Origin: Laspinema sp. D2d
GTDB taxonomy: Bacteria > Cyanobacteriota > Cyanobacteriia > Cyanobacteriales > Laspinemataceae
Assembly (NCBI RefSeq): GCF_025370755.1
Contig: NZ_JAMXFC010000018.1
Span: 63,149 to 127,148 of the forward strand
Reading direction: 5' to 3'
Length of the DNA stretch: 64,000 nt
A program made the translations under genes and the position numbers. The notes beneath the pieces were generated by a model. That model was not told where the DNA came from, searched no databases, and saw nothing but the letters and a program-made list of their open reading frames with translations. Below are positions 56,490 to 64,000 of the stretch, piece after piece. How positions within the stretch are numbered: position 1 is the stretch's first letter; the number at the start of each line of letters is the position of its first letter.

Positions 56490-56570
56490 TAGACCTGTTG
56501 CAAAAAAAAGATTGATCCCCCCAACCCCTCTTTAAGAAGGGGGGCTTTAAAGAATTTTGCAAGAGATCTA
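56490..56570. mobile_element. MITE-like element, 81 bp, full length
   Basis: Terminal inverted repeats TAGACCTGTTGCAAAA and TTTTGCAAGAGATCTA match those at 30698-31073. The centre, CCCCCCAACCCCTCTTTAAG and AAGGGGGGCTTTAAAGAA, forms an inner palindrome. No coding frame. It is the smallest and cleanest copy in the window. Confidence 0.75.
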
Positions 56571-56785
56571 ATCAATGGGACGGCGACTGAGTTTTATGGC
56601 CCTTTCCTCCAGTGCGAATTTCCAGCGATTGTCAAAGCATCAACTCAGTTTTCCCCGGTCCCCCCACACTTGGCGATCGCCAGTTCGGAAATCCCTCCCT
56701 GAAGAGGGCCGATTTTCTCCCGTTCCTTCGGTCCTCGCTCTATAATAAAAAAGTGAATGTAAAGTTATGTAAATTTCCTGAATCT

Positions 56786-57463
56786 ATGTCCCTGTTAAGT
56801 TTAGAAGAAATAGCCGTCAAGCTAGACAGTGAAAATTCCGGCGATCGCATGGTAGGCTTGGCTTCCTTGCGGAACGTCCCCGCTGCGGTTGCCTTCCCCT
56901 ATATCGAAAAACTCCTCAATGATGAGAACCTCCAAGTGCGATCGATGGCCGTTTTTGCTTTAGGCATTAAAGTCACCGCCCAATCCTTTCCCATTCTGGT
57001 CAAAATCCTCGAAAGCGAATCGGATTACAGCATTCGGGCCGGTGCAGCAGGGGCATTGGGATATCTCGAAGACGAAAGAGCCTTTGAACCTCTGGTTCGT
57101 GCCTTCTATGAGGATACCGATTGGCTGGTTCGCTTCAGTGCCGCAGTCTCCCTCGGAAATCTCAAGGACCTGCGTGCCCAGGATGTGTTGCTCAGTGCCT
57201 TGGATAGCGATGAAATCGTTTTGCAACAAGCGGCGATCGCCGCCCTTGGGGAAATTAAATGTATTGAAGCCGTTGAGCGCCTGTTGCGGTTCGTCCAGTC
57301 CAAGGATTGGCTGGTGCGTCAACGCCTCGCCGAAGCTTTGGGACATCTTCCCAGTGAACAAAGCATCTCCGCCCTCAAATACATGGCAAAAGATAGTAAT
57401 CCTCAAGTCTCTGAAGCCGCAACCCTCTCTCTGAAACGACTCGCTGATGCCACGGCTCTTTGA
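56786..57463 (+). CDS. HEAT-repeat protein, NblB-like
   Basis: A 225-residue all-helical protein of about six HEAT repeats (SLRNVPAAVAFPYIEKLLND, AGALGYLEDERAFEPLVRAF, EDTDWLVRFSAAVSLGNL, KDWLVRQRLAEALGHL). The repeated WLVR motif and total length match NblB, which promotes phycobilisome degradation under starvation and is related to the CpcE/F bilin-lyase fold. Relation to NblB is inferred; a PBS-lyase HEAT or other phycobilin lyase role is possible. ATG 56786 (MSLLSLEEIAVKLDSENSGD) begins the fold; the frame extends upstream to 56612 without features. Confidence 0.75.
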   Translation: MSLLSLEEIAVKLDSENSGDRMVGLASLRNVPAAVAFPYIEKLLNDENLQVRSMAVFALGIKVTAQSFPILVKILESESDYSIRAGAAGALGYLEDERAFEPLVRAFYEDTDWLVRFSAAVSLGNLKDLRAQDVLLSALDSDEIVLQQAAIAALGEIKCIEAVERLLRFVQSKDWLVRQRLAEALGHLPSEQSISALKYMAKDSNPQVSEAATLSLKRLADATAL

Positions 57464-57514
57464 TGAGGGGCGATAATCCTGGGTTTTCTAGCACTCGGAC
57501 CCTAGAATTGAGAA

Positions 57515-57563
57515 GTGGGAGCATCTTGCTCCCTACTGCTCAAGTAGAGAAAGATGCTCCCAC
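57515..57563. terminator. Hairpin between convergent genes
   Basis: GTGGGAGCATCTT (57515-57527) and AAGATGCTCCCAC (57551-57563) form a perfect 13-bp stem, with a second small stem GGGAGC/GCTCCC inside. It lies midway between the HEAT gene and the coiled-coil gene and may terminate both. Confidence 0.65.
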
Positions 57564-57577
57564 CCACAACTAATCCC

Positions 57578-58744
57578 TTAAAAATGGCGAGAATTAGAGG
57601 AAGAATCCCCTTGAAAATCCTGAATAAAATGAGAGATAGCCGAGACTAAATTGGTGTAAAGCATTCCATCGGAAGCGCGGTAACCGCGTCCACTCCATCC
57701 GGGCAAATCTAGGGTTTCCGCTAACTGACCAAAATCGGAAGCGATCGCCCAGGTTTCTTGACCCACTTCCGATTCCTCTGCCTGCACCTTCGGTTCCCCC
57801 TGACGATAGCGCTGGAGTTCCTCTTCTTGTTGGGCCACCTTTTGAGTCATCCGGTCCAACTTTTCCACCAAAGGTTGATAGGCTTTTTCTAAGTCTGCAT
57901 TCACCACTTTGGCGGCTTCCTCATTAAACGTATTTTCCCAGCTTTCTTGTTTAGAGCGTTCCAATGCCGCCTCTAAATCCGCAATCCGTTCATCCTTAAG
58001 TTGATTCTCCTGATGCAACTGAGCAATCCCGTCTAGTTCGGCCTGTTTTTGTTGCAATTCAGCGGCAAGTTCAACATTTTTCGCCAGGAGTTCTTCGCGC
58101 ACTTGCTGCGCTGCGGCGACTTCCGTTTTCGCCGCCAACAATCCCTCATCCCGCGCCTTGCGAAATTCGGCCTGTATTCGGTCCTGGAGTTCTTTCTCTA
58201 ACTGAATTCGCAAGGTTGCCAGTTCTTGGTCCTTTTTGGCGATCGCCTCCGCGATTTTTCGGTCTACCTCTTCTTGGCTAAACCTTCTAGGGGATGGTTT
58301 GCGAGCGATCGCCGGTTTGCCGGTGCGTTCCGTGCGCACCCGTTGTCTAATCATCGTGGCACTGGGGCGATCGCCGGAGGTTAAAATCTTTTCCGCGAGG
58401 CGATCGGACCCGCCACTGAGGGCCGCTAATGCAGAAATACTCCATCCCGCCATTTGGTCAATCCGGTGGGGAATCCGCTGCACCAGTTCCGCCACCTTGA
58501 TTAAATTTCCGGCGAGATATTCCGACCCGTCAAAATAGCGATCGACCCAGACTTTAAATAAGACTTTTCCTAATCGTTGCTTCGTTTCCAGCAAGTCACA
58601 GCCGTTCTCAATCTGCTGAATCGTCCCGGTTTTGATGCGATCGCGGATCCGGGACACAACCGCCTCCGCCTCTTCTACTACATTGGCGGGTAAATTTCCA
58701 TAATCTAAGGGAGATGGGTTGATACCTTCCGTCGTCTGTGCCAT
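57578..58744 (-). CDS. Coiled-coil protein with DUF3102-like N-terminus
   Basis: A 388-residue protein. Residues 30-140 form a compact helical domain (IENGCDLLETKQRLGKVLFK, IPHRIDQMAGWSISALAALS) resembling the DUF3102/plasmid-type segment that I recognise only loosely. Residues 150-320 are a long heptad coiled coil (EEVDRKIAEAIAKKDQELAT, VAAAQQVREELLAKNVELAA). The tail (about 335-388) is a small folded region with WSGRGYRASDGMLYTNLVSA. The promoter contains phased GTCCTTA heptads, and the RHH gene lies 380 bp away in the opposite direction. A partition-like or chromosomal accessory role is possible but unproven. Confidence 0.75.
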   Translation of the reverse strand: MAQTTEGINPSPLDYGNLPANVVEEAEAVVSRIRDRIKTGTIQQIENGCDLLETKQRLGKVLFKVWVDRYFDGSEYLAGNLIKVAELVQRIPHRIDQMAGWSISALAALSGGSDRLAEKILTSGDRPSATMIRQRVRTERTGKPAIARKPSPRRFSQEEVDRKIAEAIAKKDQELATLRIQLEKELQDRIQAEFRKARDEGLLAAKTEVAAAQQVREELLAKNVELAAELQQKQAELDGIAQLHQENQLKDERIADLEAALERSKQESWENTFNEEAAKVVNADLEKAYQPLVEKLDRMTQKVAQQEEELQRYRQGEPKVQAEESEVGQETWAIASDFGQLAETLDLPGWSGRGYRASDGMLYTNLVSAISHFIQDFQGDSSSNSRHF

Positions 58745-58772
58745 AATTGACCTTAATAGTTTAAGTTTAATA

Positions 58773-58840
58773 GTCCTTAACGGTTCTGGGTTGTCCTTAG
58801 ATAGTCCTTAACGGTTCTGGATTGTCCTTAACTGTCCTTA
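58773..58840. promoter_or_regulatory. Phased GTCCTTA heptad array, candidate operator
   Basis: GTCCTTA occurs at 58773, 58793, 58804, 58824 and 58834, that is at steps of 20, 11, 20 and 10 bp, near whole helical turns. A variant GTCCTTG is at 58865. The larger unit AGTCCTTAACGGTTCTGG is repeated. It lies 29 bp upstream of the coiled-coil gene start. Direct heptad arrays of this kind are bound by ribbon-helix-helix proteins such as the omega repressor. Confidence 0.6.
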
Positions 58841-58964
58841 ACTATTCTTGTGCTTACGAGAATGGTCCTTGTGCGTTAAGAACCTCAGTGTCGTTAGACC
58901 TGAGAGTTTCAAATGATTTTGATCCCCTATCCGTGGCTTGAGTAAGCGGTTAGGCTTAACATTT

Positions 58965-58999
58965 CCGCGTTCTGTCCGGCAAGACAGAACGCGGTTTTT
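58965..58999 (+). terminator. Strong intrinsic terminator without an upstream plus-strand gene
   Basis: CCGCGTTCTGTC and GACAGAACGCGG form a perfect 12-bp stem over CGGCAA, followed by TTTTT. On the minus strand no T run follows, so it points to plus-strand transcripts ending here. No plus-strand coding gene lies between 57463 and this site. Confidence 0.85.
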
Positions 59000-59124
59000 C
59001 CTTAATGGCTAGTTTATCACAACTGGGTACCTTACCGAAGCAGATTGGTTCCCTATTTGTCAAACTAACGTCCATCGTAGCTCCAAGGATGTATCATAAA
59101 AACTGTTGACATCGAGACAAACCC

Positions 59125-59304
59125 GTGAGTAAACGAGTCCATGTAACCCTTCCCGATGCCGTCTATGATGCCCTCGAACGCTGGGCTGACAGTCAAGGAC
59201 GGCCTGTGGCTAACTTAGCTGCATTTATTATTGAGAAAGCTGTAGAAGGAGCCAATAACGATGGGAAAATTCCGCCGCCCCCCTCATCCCCCGCTAAAAA
59301 TTAG
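59125..59304 (+). CDS. Small ribbon-helix-helix (CopG-type) protein
   Basis: A 59-residue protein starting at GTG 59125. It reads MSKRVHVTLPDAVYDALERW and continues with ADSQGRPVANLAAFIIEKAV: a beta strand RVHVTL, helix A (DAVYDALERWADSQG) and helix B (NLAAFIIEKAVEGA) as in CopG-type repressors, followed by a proline-rich tail. It would dimerise and insert the strand into the DNA major groove. It lies beyond the orphan terminator, so it has its own transcript. No toxin gene was seen beside it. The ribosome site is weak. Confidence 0.75.
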   Translation: MSKRVHVTLPDAVYDALERWADSQGRPVANLAAFIIEKAVEGANNDGKIPPPPSSPAKN

Positions 59305-60061
59305 CAACAATTCAGAGCCAGGATTGGATTACATTGAATTACGATGATTCAATCCTGCACGGTTGCGGTTGATGAGCCAGTCGCGATCGGGTTTAAAAGT
59401 AGGGCGCTCCCGTTCTGACTTTCCCTCGAATCATGGGGGGAGTCTGCATTAGTTTTCCGTTTACGTTTCTTAATTGTCTGAGCGAATTAAATGGATTTAT
59501 TAAATAAAAAATAGCTTGGCATTTTGGTAAAACTTAAGGGTTGAAATTTTGGGTAAAATATTAATAATTAATATCAAGCCTGAATTTAATGATTTCTATC
59601 ATACAATTCAGTTTTGAAAAGTGCTGCTTTCTCTTTTTTAACTCCTGAAAAAGCCAATATTTACACTAAATTTTTAATAATTTTTGAATTGATTTAAACG
59701 GGCTATTTAAGAAAAAAACAACTTGAAGTCATTACTATAAACCCAAGCAGATATGAAATCATTACTCTTGAGTTTGTTAAGGGTTTAGACGGGTTTTCTG
59801 GGTTAAATTCGGGGGAGATGAGAGAAAATTAATGAGAATTTATACCTAATTGAGGGACGTGAATTCTTAATTTTCAATCAATAATCTGAAATACAGTGTT
59901 TTTTTTGGGGAATCTCGCAGCAGTTTGGCAGGAGTCGGCGCATGGTGCGATAACGTGGTTATAGGGAGAACATTACACTTTCGGCAATACCGGGACCGCC
60001 TGAACATTGCCGTGCAGATTACAAATCGTTGTTGCCTACACTGGAAATAAAGACAAGATAA
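59305..60061. other. Long AT-rich intergenic region
   Basis: About 750 bp. 59460-59860 is AT-rich with no open frame of note. The sequence near 59722 (TTGAAGTCATTACTA) is a degenerate relative of the 50415 palindrome. The minus-strand frame reaching 60124 overlaps the next gene and is not coding-like. No known RNA was recognised. Confidence 0.55.
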
Positions 60062-62113
60062 ATGAGCATTCCTACTTCGGTGCTGGAAGAGTTGCTGCAC
60101 GCCTTGCCCCTGCTGAGAACTCAAATTTATTTCAAGTCTTCTTTAACCGCACTGTCCCATGCGATGGAAGATCAAGTCCTGGCGGGGGCCGAGCAAGCTT
60201 TGGTAATTGCCTGCTTCCAACGAGAGCGATTTTATCGTCAGGAGGCGCACCGATATCGACGGATCGGGACCAAGACTGATCAAGTGTATGTACTTGCCTC
60301 ACCGGAAACGGAATTTCAAAATAGTTCACAGATCCAGGAGGCGATCGCCTTTGAACCGGATGATGGATTAGCGAAAGAGTGGCACTTGGTAGTGCTTGCG
60401 CCGAACTATTCCACTTGTTTGGTTTGTCGGGAAAAAGAGGTAGCCCCGGTGAAGGCATCGGATCTGCCATCGATGGATCAATCGAGACGGTTTGAGGGAA
60501 TTTGGACCTTTGATCGGCAGGTTTCTTGTACCGTGGCGCGGTTATTGTTGGAGCGAGTCCGGGTATATCGACCGGATTTGGAGGAGAAGATCGAACAAGC
60601 GATCGCCACCTATGGACTGAGCGAACCAGACAAAGCCCTGGAAGCAGCAGCGAGATTCCAGGATGTAGACCCAGGACCCTTTGTGCAACGCTTGGTAACG
60701 TACTTGCAGGTGAGTCAACATAAATTAGTTAAAACCTATCGCTCGATCGCCGCCCAAGAGCGTCGGGAACGGTTAGTCAACTCCATTACCACCGCCATTC
60801 GTCAATCCCTGAATCCGGCGGATATTTTCCAAGTCGCCGTGCGAGAACTCGGCGGAGCGTTAGATGTTTGTCGGTGTTTAATTTATCGATGCAAAGCCAC
60901 CGATCCAGAAGCGGCGATCGCGTATGAATTTTTAGGGCGATCGGTCAAGTCCCTCACCGGAGAAGTTTGGCCCTTGCAGGAGAATCCCCTATTTCAGGAA
61001 GTCGTTGCCTCTGGGGAACGAGTCATTGTGGAGAACCTCACCGACCCTCGAATTACTGGATCCACGCGATTGGTCGCCTTAGTCCAAGAGTGGCAGATTG
61101 AATCCTGGTTAATGGTGCCCGTGCTCTATCAAAACCAACTGGTAGGAATGGTGGAATTGCATCACTGTGGACGAGAAGAAAGACAGTGGGATGCAGAGGA
61201 ACTGGCAATGGTTGAGGCGATCGCCACCCAAGTGGGAGTAGCCACCCTGCAAGCGGAAGCTTACGCCAACTTAGAAGACTTGAACGAACAACTCGCCGCC
61301 CTCGATCGCACCCGCAGCAACTTGATTGCCATTACCGGACATGAACTGCGCACCCCCTTATCCACCATACAAGTCTGCCTAGAAAGTCTCGCCTCTGACC
61401 CCGATATGCCCCCAGAACTGCGGCAAGTCATGCTCAGTACCGCCCTAGCCGATGCCGAAAGAATGCGGACCCTGGTGCAAGATTTTCTGACCCTCTCTCG
61501 CCTAGAAAGCGGACGAGTGGAATGGAATACAGAAGCCCTACCTTTACATGAATGCCTGTCCTTAGCCATCAGTAGTGTTCACACCCGGGCGAACACTGAA
61601 ACGGGAGCCTTACCTAGCTTGACCCTAGAAGTGCCCGAGGATTTGCCCTTAGTGCGTGCCGATGGGGAGTGGTTAGTGGAGGTGCTCTCCAAACTGATTG
61701 ATAATGCGTGTAAATTTACGCCTTCCGGGGGAAAAGTGACCATTTTGGCCCAACTCCGAGGCGATCGCGAAGTAGAAGTCAAAGTTGTGGATACAGGACG
61801 AGGCATTAGCAGCGATCGGCTTGAAACCGTCTTCGATCGCTTTTACCAAGAAGAAGGTGCATTGCGTCGTTCCACCGGAGGCACCGGCCTAGGATTAGCC
61901 ATCTGTCGGCAAATCGTCACCGGGTGGGGAGGGCAAATTTGGGCCAAATCCGGCGGAAAAGATTGCGGCAGTCAGTTTCATTTCACCATCCCCATTGCTA
62001 TAGACAACGCCGCTGAAGTCATCCCCAATCCGAGTCCCCGCAGCAAAAGCAAATCATCAAAAGGCGATCGGTCCTCCGGGAGTTCCCGCAATCGCAGGAC
62101 ACCGATCCGGTAG
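60062..62113 (+). CDS. DICT-GAF sensor histidine kinase
   Basis: A 683-residue soluble kinase. The N-terminal 190 residues form the DICT sensory domain (LLRTQIYFKSSLTALSHAME, VYVLASPETEF, FDRQVSCTVARLLLERVRVY), often found with GAF and kinase domains in cyanobacteria. GAF spans about 250-400, HisKA about 415-480 with the phospho-acceptor in ITGHELRTPLSTIQ, and HATPase to about 660 with an N box LIDNACKFT, VVDTGRGIS and STGGTGLGLAICRQIV. A basic, serine-rich tail follows. The GAF lacks the DXCF and CH motifs of cyanobacteriochromes. No response regulator adjoins it. ATG 60062 starts it. Confidence 0.94.
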   Translation: MSIPTSVLEELLHALPLLRTQIYFKSSLTALSHAMEDQVLAGAEQALVIACFQRERFYRQEAHRYRRIGTKTDQVYVLASPETEFQNSSQIQEAIAFEPDDGLAKEWHLVVLAPNYSTCLVCREKEVAPVKASDLPSMDQSRRFEGIWTFDRQVSCTVARLLLERVRVYRPDLEEKIEQAIATYGLSEPDKALEAAARFQDVDPGPFVQRLVTYLQVSQHKLVKTYRSIAAQERRERLVNSITTAIRQSLNPADIFQVAVRELGGALDVCRCLIYRCKATDPEAAIAYEFLGRSVKSLTGEVWPLQENPLFQEVVASGERVIVENLTDPRITGSTRLVALVQEWQIESWLMVPVLYQNQLVGMVELHHCGREERQWDAEELAMVEAIATQVGVATLQAEAYANLEDLNEQLAALDRTRSNLIAITGHELRTPLSTIQVCLESLASDPDMPPELRQVMLSTALADAERMRTLVQDFLTLSRLESGRVEWNTEALPLHECLSLAISSVHTRANTETGALPSLTLEVPEDLPLVRADGEWLVEVLSKLIDNACKFTPSGGKVTILAQLRGDREVEVKVVDTGRGISSDRLETVFDRFYQEEGALRRSTGGTGLGLAICRQIVTGWGGQIWAKSGGKDCGSQFHFTIPIAIDNAAEVIPNPSPRSKSKSSKGDRSSGSSRNRRTPIR

Positions 62114-62235
62114 ATAGGGGGATGGGGGAGATGGGGAGGATGGGGGAGATAGGGAGGATAGGGAGGATAGGGAGGATAGGGGAAGGATTGGGGAAGGATT
62201 GGGGAAGGATTGGGGAAGGATTGGGGAAGATGGGG
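62114..62235. repeat. Guanine-rich minisatellite, two unit types
   Basis: Begins right after the kinase stop codon. 62114-62179 has 9-bp units such as GATAGGGAG and GGGGGAGAT; 62181-62228 has an 11-bp unit GGGGAAGGATT repeated at least four times. Opposed by the cytosine-rich stretch at 62295-62328. Confidence 0.9.
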
Positions 62236-62294
62236 TCCTTATAACATGGCTTAAGCACGTCACGCAAGCTGGAGGCTCTACCGAGTCACCAGAA

Positions 62295-62328
62295 ATCTCC
62301 CCTATCTCCCCCATCCTCCCCATCTCCT
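62295..62328. repeat. Cytosine-rich minisatellite, inverted partner
   Basis: Units TATCTCCCCCATCCTCCCC complement the array before it and can pair with it, again between convergent genes (kinase and trpE). Confidence 0.85.
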
Positions 62329-62334
62329 CAAGCT

Positions 62335-63882
62335 TTACCCTTCTGAAGAGCCTCCCAAACAGCCGATCGCCTCTAGTAACCCTCGGGCTTTATTCAGGGT
62401 CTCTTGATATTCACTTTCAGGGACCGAATCAGCCACCAGACCCGCACCGGCTTGGACAGAAACCGTATGTTTGCCATTGCCATTGCTGCGGACCACCATT
62501 GTTCTGATGGCGATCGCACTATTTAACTGGCCCTCAAAATCGTAATACCCATACACCCCAGAATAAGGACCCCGGCGACAGCCTTCTAACTCGTGCACAA
62601 TCTGCATCGCCCGAATTTTTGGGGCACCGCTGACGGTTCCTGCGGGGAAACAGGCTTTTAATAAATCCCATGCTGTTTTTTCCGGGTCCAATTCTCCCCG
62701 CACATTACTGACGATATGCATCACATGGGAATAGCGCTCAATCACCATTAATTCATCCACCCTGACGCTTCCTTTCACACAAACTCGCCCGAGGTCATTG
62801 CGGCCCAAATCGACTAACATGACGTGCTCGGCCACTTCTTTCGGGTCATTGAGTAAATCTTCGGCTAAGGCGGCATCTTCTTGGGGGGTTTGTCCGCGTA
62901 GTCGGGTTCCGGCGATCGGGCGCACGGTGGCTAATCTGGACCCTTCTGGAGTCAGTTCTGCCTTGACCATCACTTCCGGACTGGATCCGATAATTTGCCA
63001 GTCATCGAAATTGAAATAAGCCATATAAGGCGAGGGATTGATGAGGCGGAGGGACCGATAGAGGGAAAAGGGGTCGCCCTCATATTCCGCTGATAAGCGC
63101 TGGGAAATGACAACTTGAAAGATATCCCCCGCCTTGATATAGTCTTTTGCCTTTAATACGTTTTTGCAGTATTTTTCCGGGGAAGTATTGCTCGTATAGT
63201 GCAACTCTTTCCGTGGAGACGAATCTGAGGGTCTGGAGGGTGGGGTCCATTCCAAGAGGGTGTCTTTTTTTAATAGGGGTTCTTGGAGTTGCTTGACTAA
63301 ACCCCGCACGCGATCGCAAGCTTGGTCATAAGCCGATCGCGGATCCAACGTTCGTAAATCTGCGTAGGCGATCGCCCAAATCTTCCGCTTCACTTGGTCA
63401 AATACCAGCAAACTATCCGCCTGCATCCATAATCCATCTGGCACATCGGTTTCTGTTGCAGGATGGATCGGCACCCGGGGTTCCATCCACCGAATCAATT
63501 CATATCCCCAAAACCCAAATAAACCCCCCACTCCCGGCGGCAATTCGGGTAATTTCACAGGTTGAATCAACTTCAGGCAGTTTTCCAATGCCTCAAACGG
63601 ATCCCCCTCAAACACATCCACCACTCCCGTGCGATGTTTCTGAATGGTTTGGTTATCTTTGGCTTCCAAAATCCACAGGGGGTCACAGCCCAGAAAACTA
63701 TACCGGGCTAAGTTTTCGCCCCCTTCGACCGATTCCAACAAAAAGCTATAGGGTTGTCCTGCGCAGACTTTGTACCATGCTGAGACAGGGGTATCCAGAT
63801 CCGCAACCCATTCTTGGTAGACGGGGACAAAATTACCTTGTTTGGCGAGTTCAGTAAATTGAGAAAAATCTGGAAATATCAT
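62335..63882 (-). CDS. trpE: Anthranilate synthase component I
   Basis: Converts chorismate to anthranilate with an amidotransferase partner (trpG, not in the window), the first tryptophan step. The feedback motif LLES with the later Ser (FLLESVEGGENLARYSFLG) is present, so tryptophan inhibition is expected. Catalytic blocks are INPSPYMAYFNFDDW, SSPEVMVKAEL, RPIAGTRLRGQTPQEDAALA, DLGRNDLGRVC and SGAPKIRAMQIVHELEGCRR. Length 515 is normal. Start ATG 63882. aroC at 45828 supplies chorismate. The region upstream is a G-rich minisatellite. Confidence 0.97.
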   Translation of the reverse strand: MIFPDFSQFTELAKQGNFVPVYQEWVADLDTPVSAWYKVCAGQPYSFLLESVEGGENLARYSFLGCDPLWILEAKDNQTIQKHRTGVVDVFEGDPFEALENCLKLIQPVKLPELPPGVGGLFGFWGYELIRWMEPRVPIHPATETDVPDGLWMQADSLLVFDQVKRKIWAIAYADLRTLDPRSAYDQACDRVRGLVKQLQEPLLKKDTLLEWTPPSRPSDSSPRKELHYTSNTSPEKYCKNVLKAKDYIKAGDIFQVVISQRLSAEYEGDPFSLYRSLRLINPSPYMAYFNFDDWQIIGSSPEVMVKAELTPEGSRLATVRPIAGTRLRGQTPQEDAALAEDLLNDPKEVAEHVMLVDLGRNDLGRVCVKGSVRVDELMVIERYSHVMHIVSNVRGELDPEKTAWDLLKACFPAGTVSGAPKIRAMQIVHELEGCRRGPYSGVYGYYDFEGQLNSAIAIRTMVVRSNGNGKHTVSVQAGAGLVADSVPESEYQETLNKARGLLEAIGCLGGSSEG

Positions 63883-63900
63883 AGGGTCTTGATGTTGCCG

Positions 63901-64000
63901 GAGGATGGGGGATGGGGGGATGGGGGAGATGGGGGAGATGGGGAGGATGGGGGGGATGGGGAGGATGGGGGGGAGGGGGAGGAGGGGGGGGGGGGGGGGG
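63901..64000. repeat. Guanine-rich minisatellite reaching the window end
   Basis: GGGGGAGAT and GGGGAGGAT units that end in an uninterrupted G run at about 63987-64000. It belongs to the same family as 8970 and 62114. The closing homopolymer may be an assembly end. Confidence 0.9.

Noticed and set aside
59101..59124. TTGACA before the RHH gene considered as a -35 box
   Set aside because: It lies only about 15 bp from the GTG start, so a matching -10 and transcription start would fall inside the gene.
59867..60124. Minus-strand frame crossing the start of the DICT kinase
   Set aside because: It overlaps the kinase 5' end and lacks a ribosome site and domain features.
60062..62113. GAF domain of the DICT kinase checked for bilin cysteines
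   Set aside because: The positions lack the Cys residues and the AIDDI/VRANL landmarks of cyanobacteriochromes.

Overview
The window comes from a cyanobacterial chromosome. Direct markers are psbA (photosystem II D1), psbI, acsF (chlorophyll biosynthesis), a CpcS/CpeS-type phycobiliprotein lyase, an NblB-like HEAT protein, cofG, and a very high density of the cyanobacterial palindrome HIP1 (GCGATCGC). The intermediate GC content, many multi-domain sensor kinases, WD40 and pentapeptide proteins, and abundant small repeats suit a filamentous Oscillatoriales-type genome. That placement is an inference; the species cannot be read from the sequence.

Layout. 1-4.7 kb: GAF histidine kinase (with a possible cyanobacteriochrome domain), type III pantothenate kinase, alpha/beta hydrolase, Nudix hydrolase. 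4.7-6.8 kb: mostly non-coding, with one small basic protein. 6.8-17.4 kb: 15-blade WD40 protein, pentapeptide protein, SLH protein, a divergent PRC-barrel/DUF2382 and membrane-protein pair, TPR protein, GH38 alpha-mannosidase. 17.5-22.5 kb: unknown protein, psbI (38 codons), DUF3769/LptD-like outer-membrane protein. 22.9-31 kb: CBS-GAF-PAS-GAF-GGDEF diguanylate cyclase, small unknowns, bilin lyase, lipoprotein, a two-gene unit ending in DUF2996, then a nested miniature transposon. 31-36 kb: Ser/Thr kinase, acsF, a decayed gene and a short hybrid CRISPR array without cas genes. 36-48 kb: exported beta-rich protein, tRNA-Cys(GCA), CpdA-like phosphodiesterase, cofG, psbA, six-PAS histidine kinase, aroC, MBL-fold hydrolase. 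48-54 kb: M48 protease, HEAGH protease, M15 carboxypeptidase, AEC transporter. 54-64 kb: phosphoribosyltransferase, GPH symporter, NblB-like protein, coiled-coil protein facing a small ribbon-helix-helix gene across phased heptads, DICT-GAF histidine kinase, trpE.

Most genes are single transcription units with their own hairpins; convincing operons are few (29098-30697, perhaps Nudix plus hydrolase). Themes are light and stress signalling (four large sensor proteins), photosynthesis and pigment metabolism, and envelope or proteolytic maintenance.

The most unusual content is non-coding. There is a CRISPR array in which two repeat types share a 27-bp core but carry conserved 10-bp extensions on opposite sides. 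A miniature element is inserted in another miniature element with an 11-bp target duplication. Guanine-rich minisatellites occur in opposed pairs between convergent genes. GTCCTTA heptads are phased at about 10/20 bp next to an RHH gene. One intrinsic terminator has no upstream gene. I found no single clearly new defence or metabolic operon. The window ends in a poly-G run inside a minisatellite, which may be a contig end.
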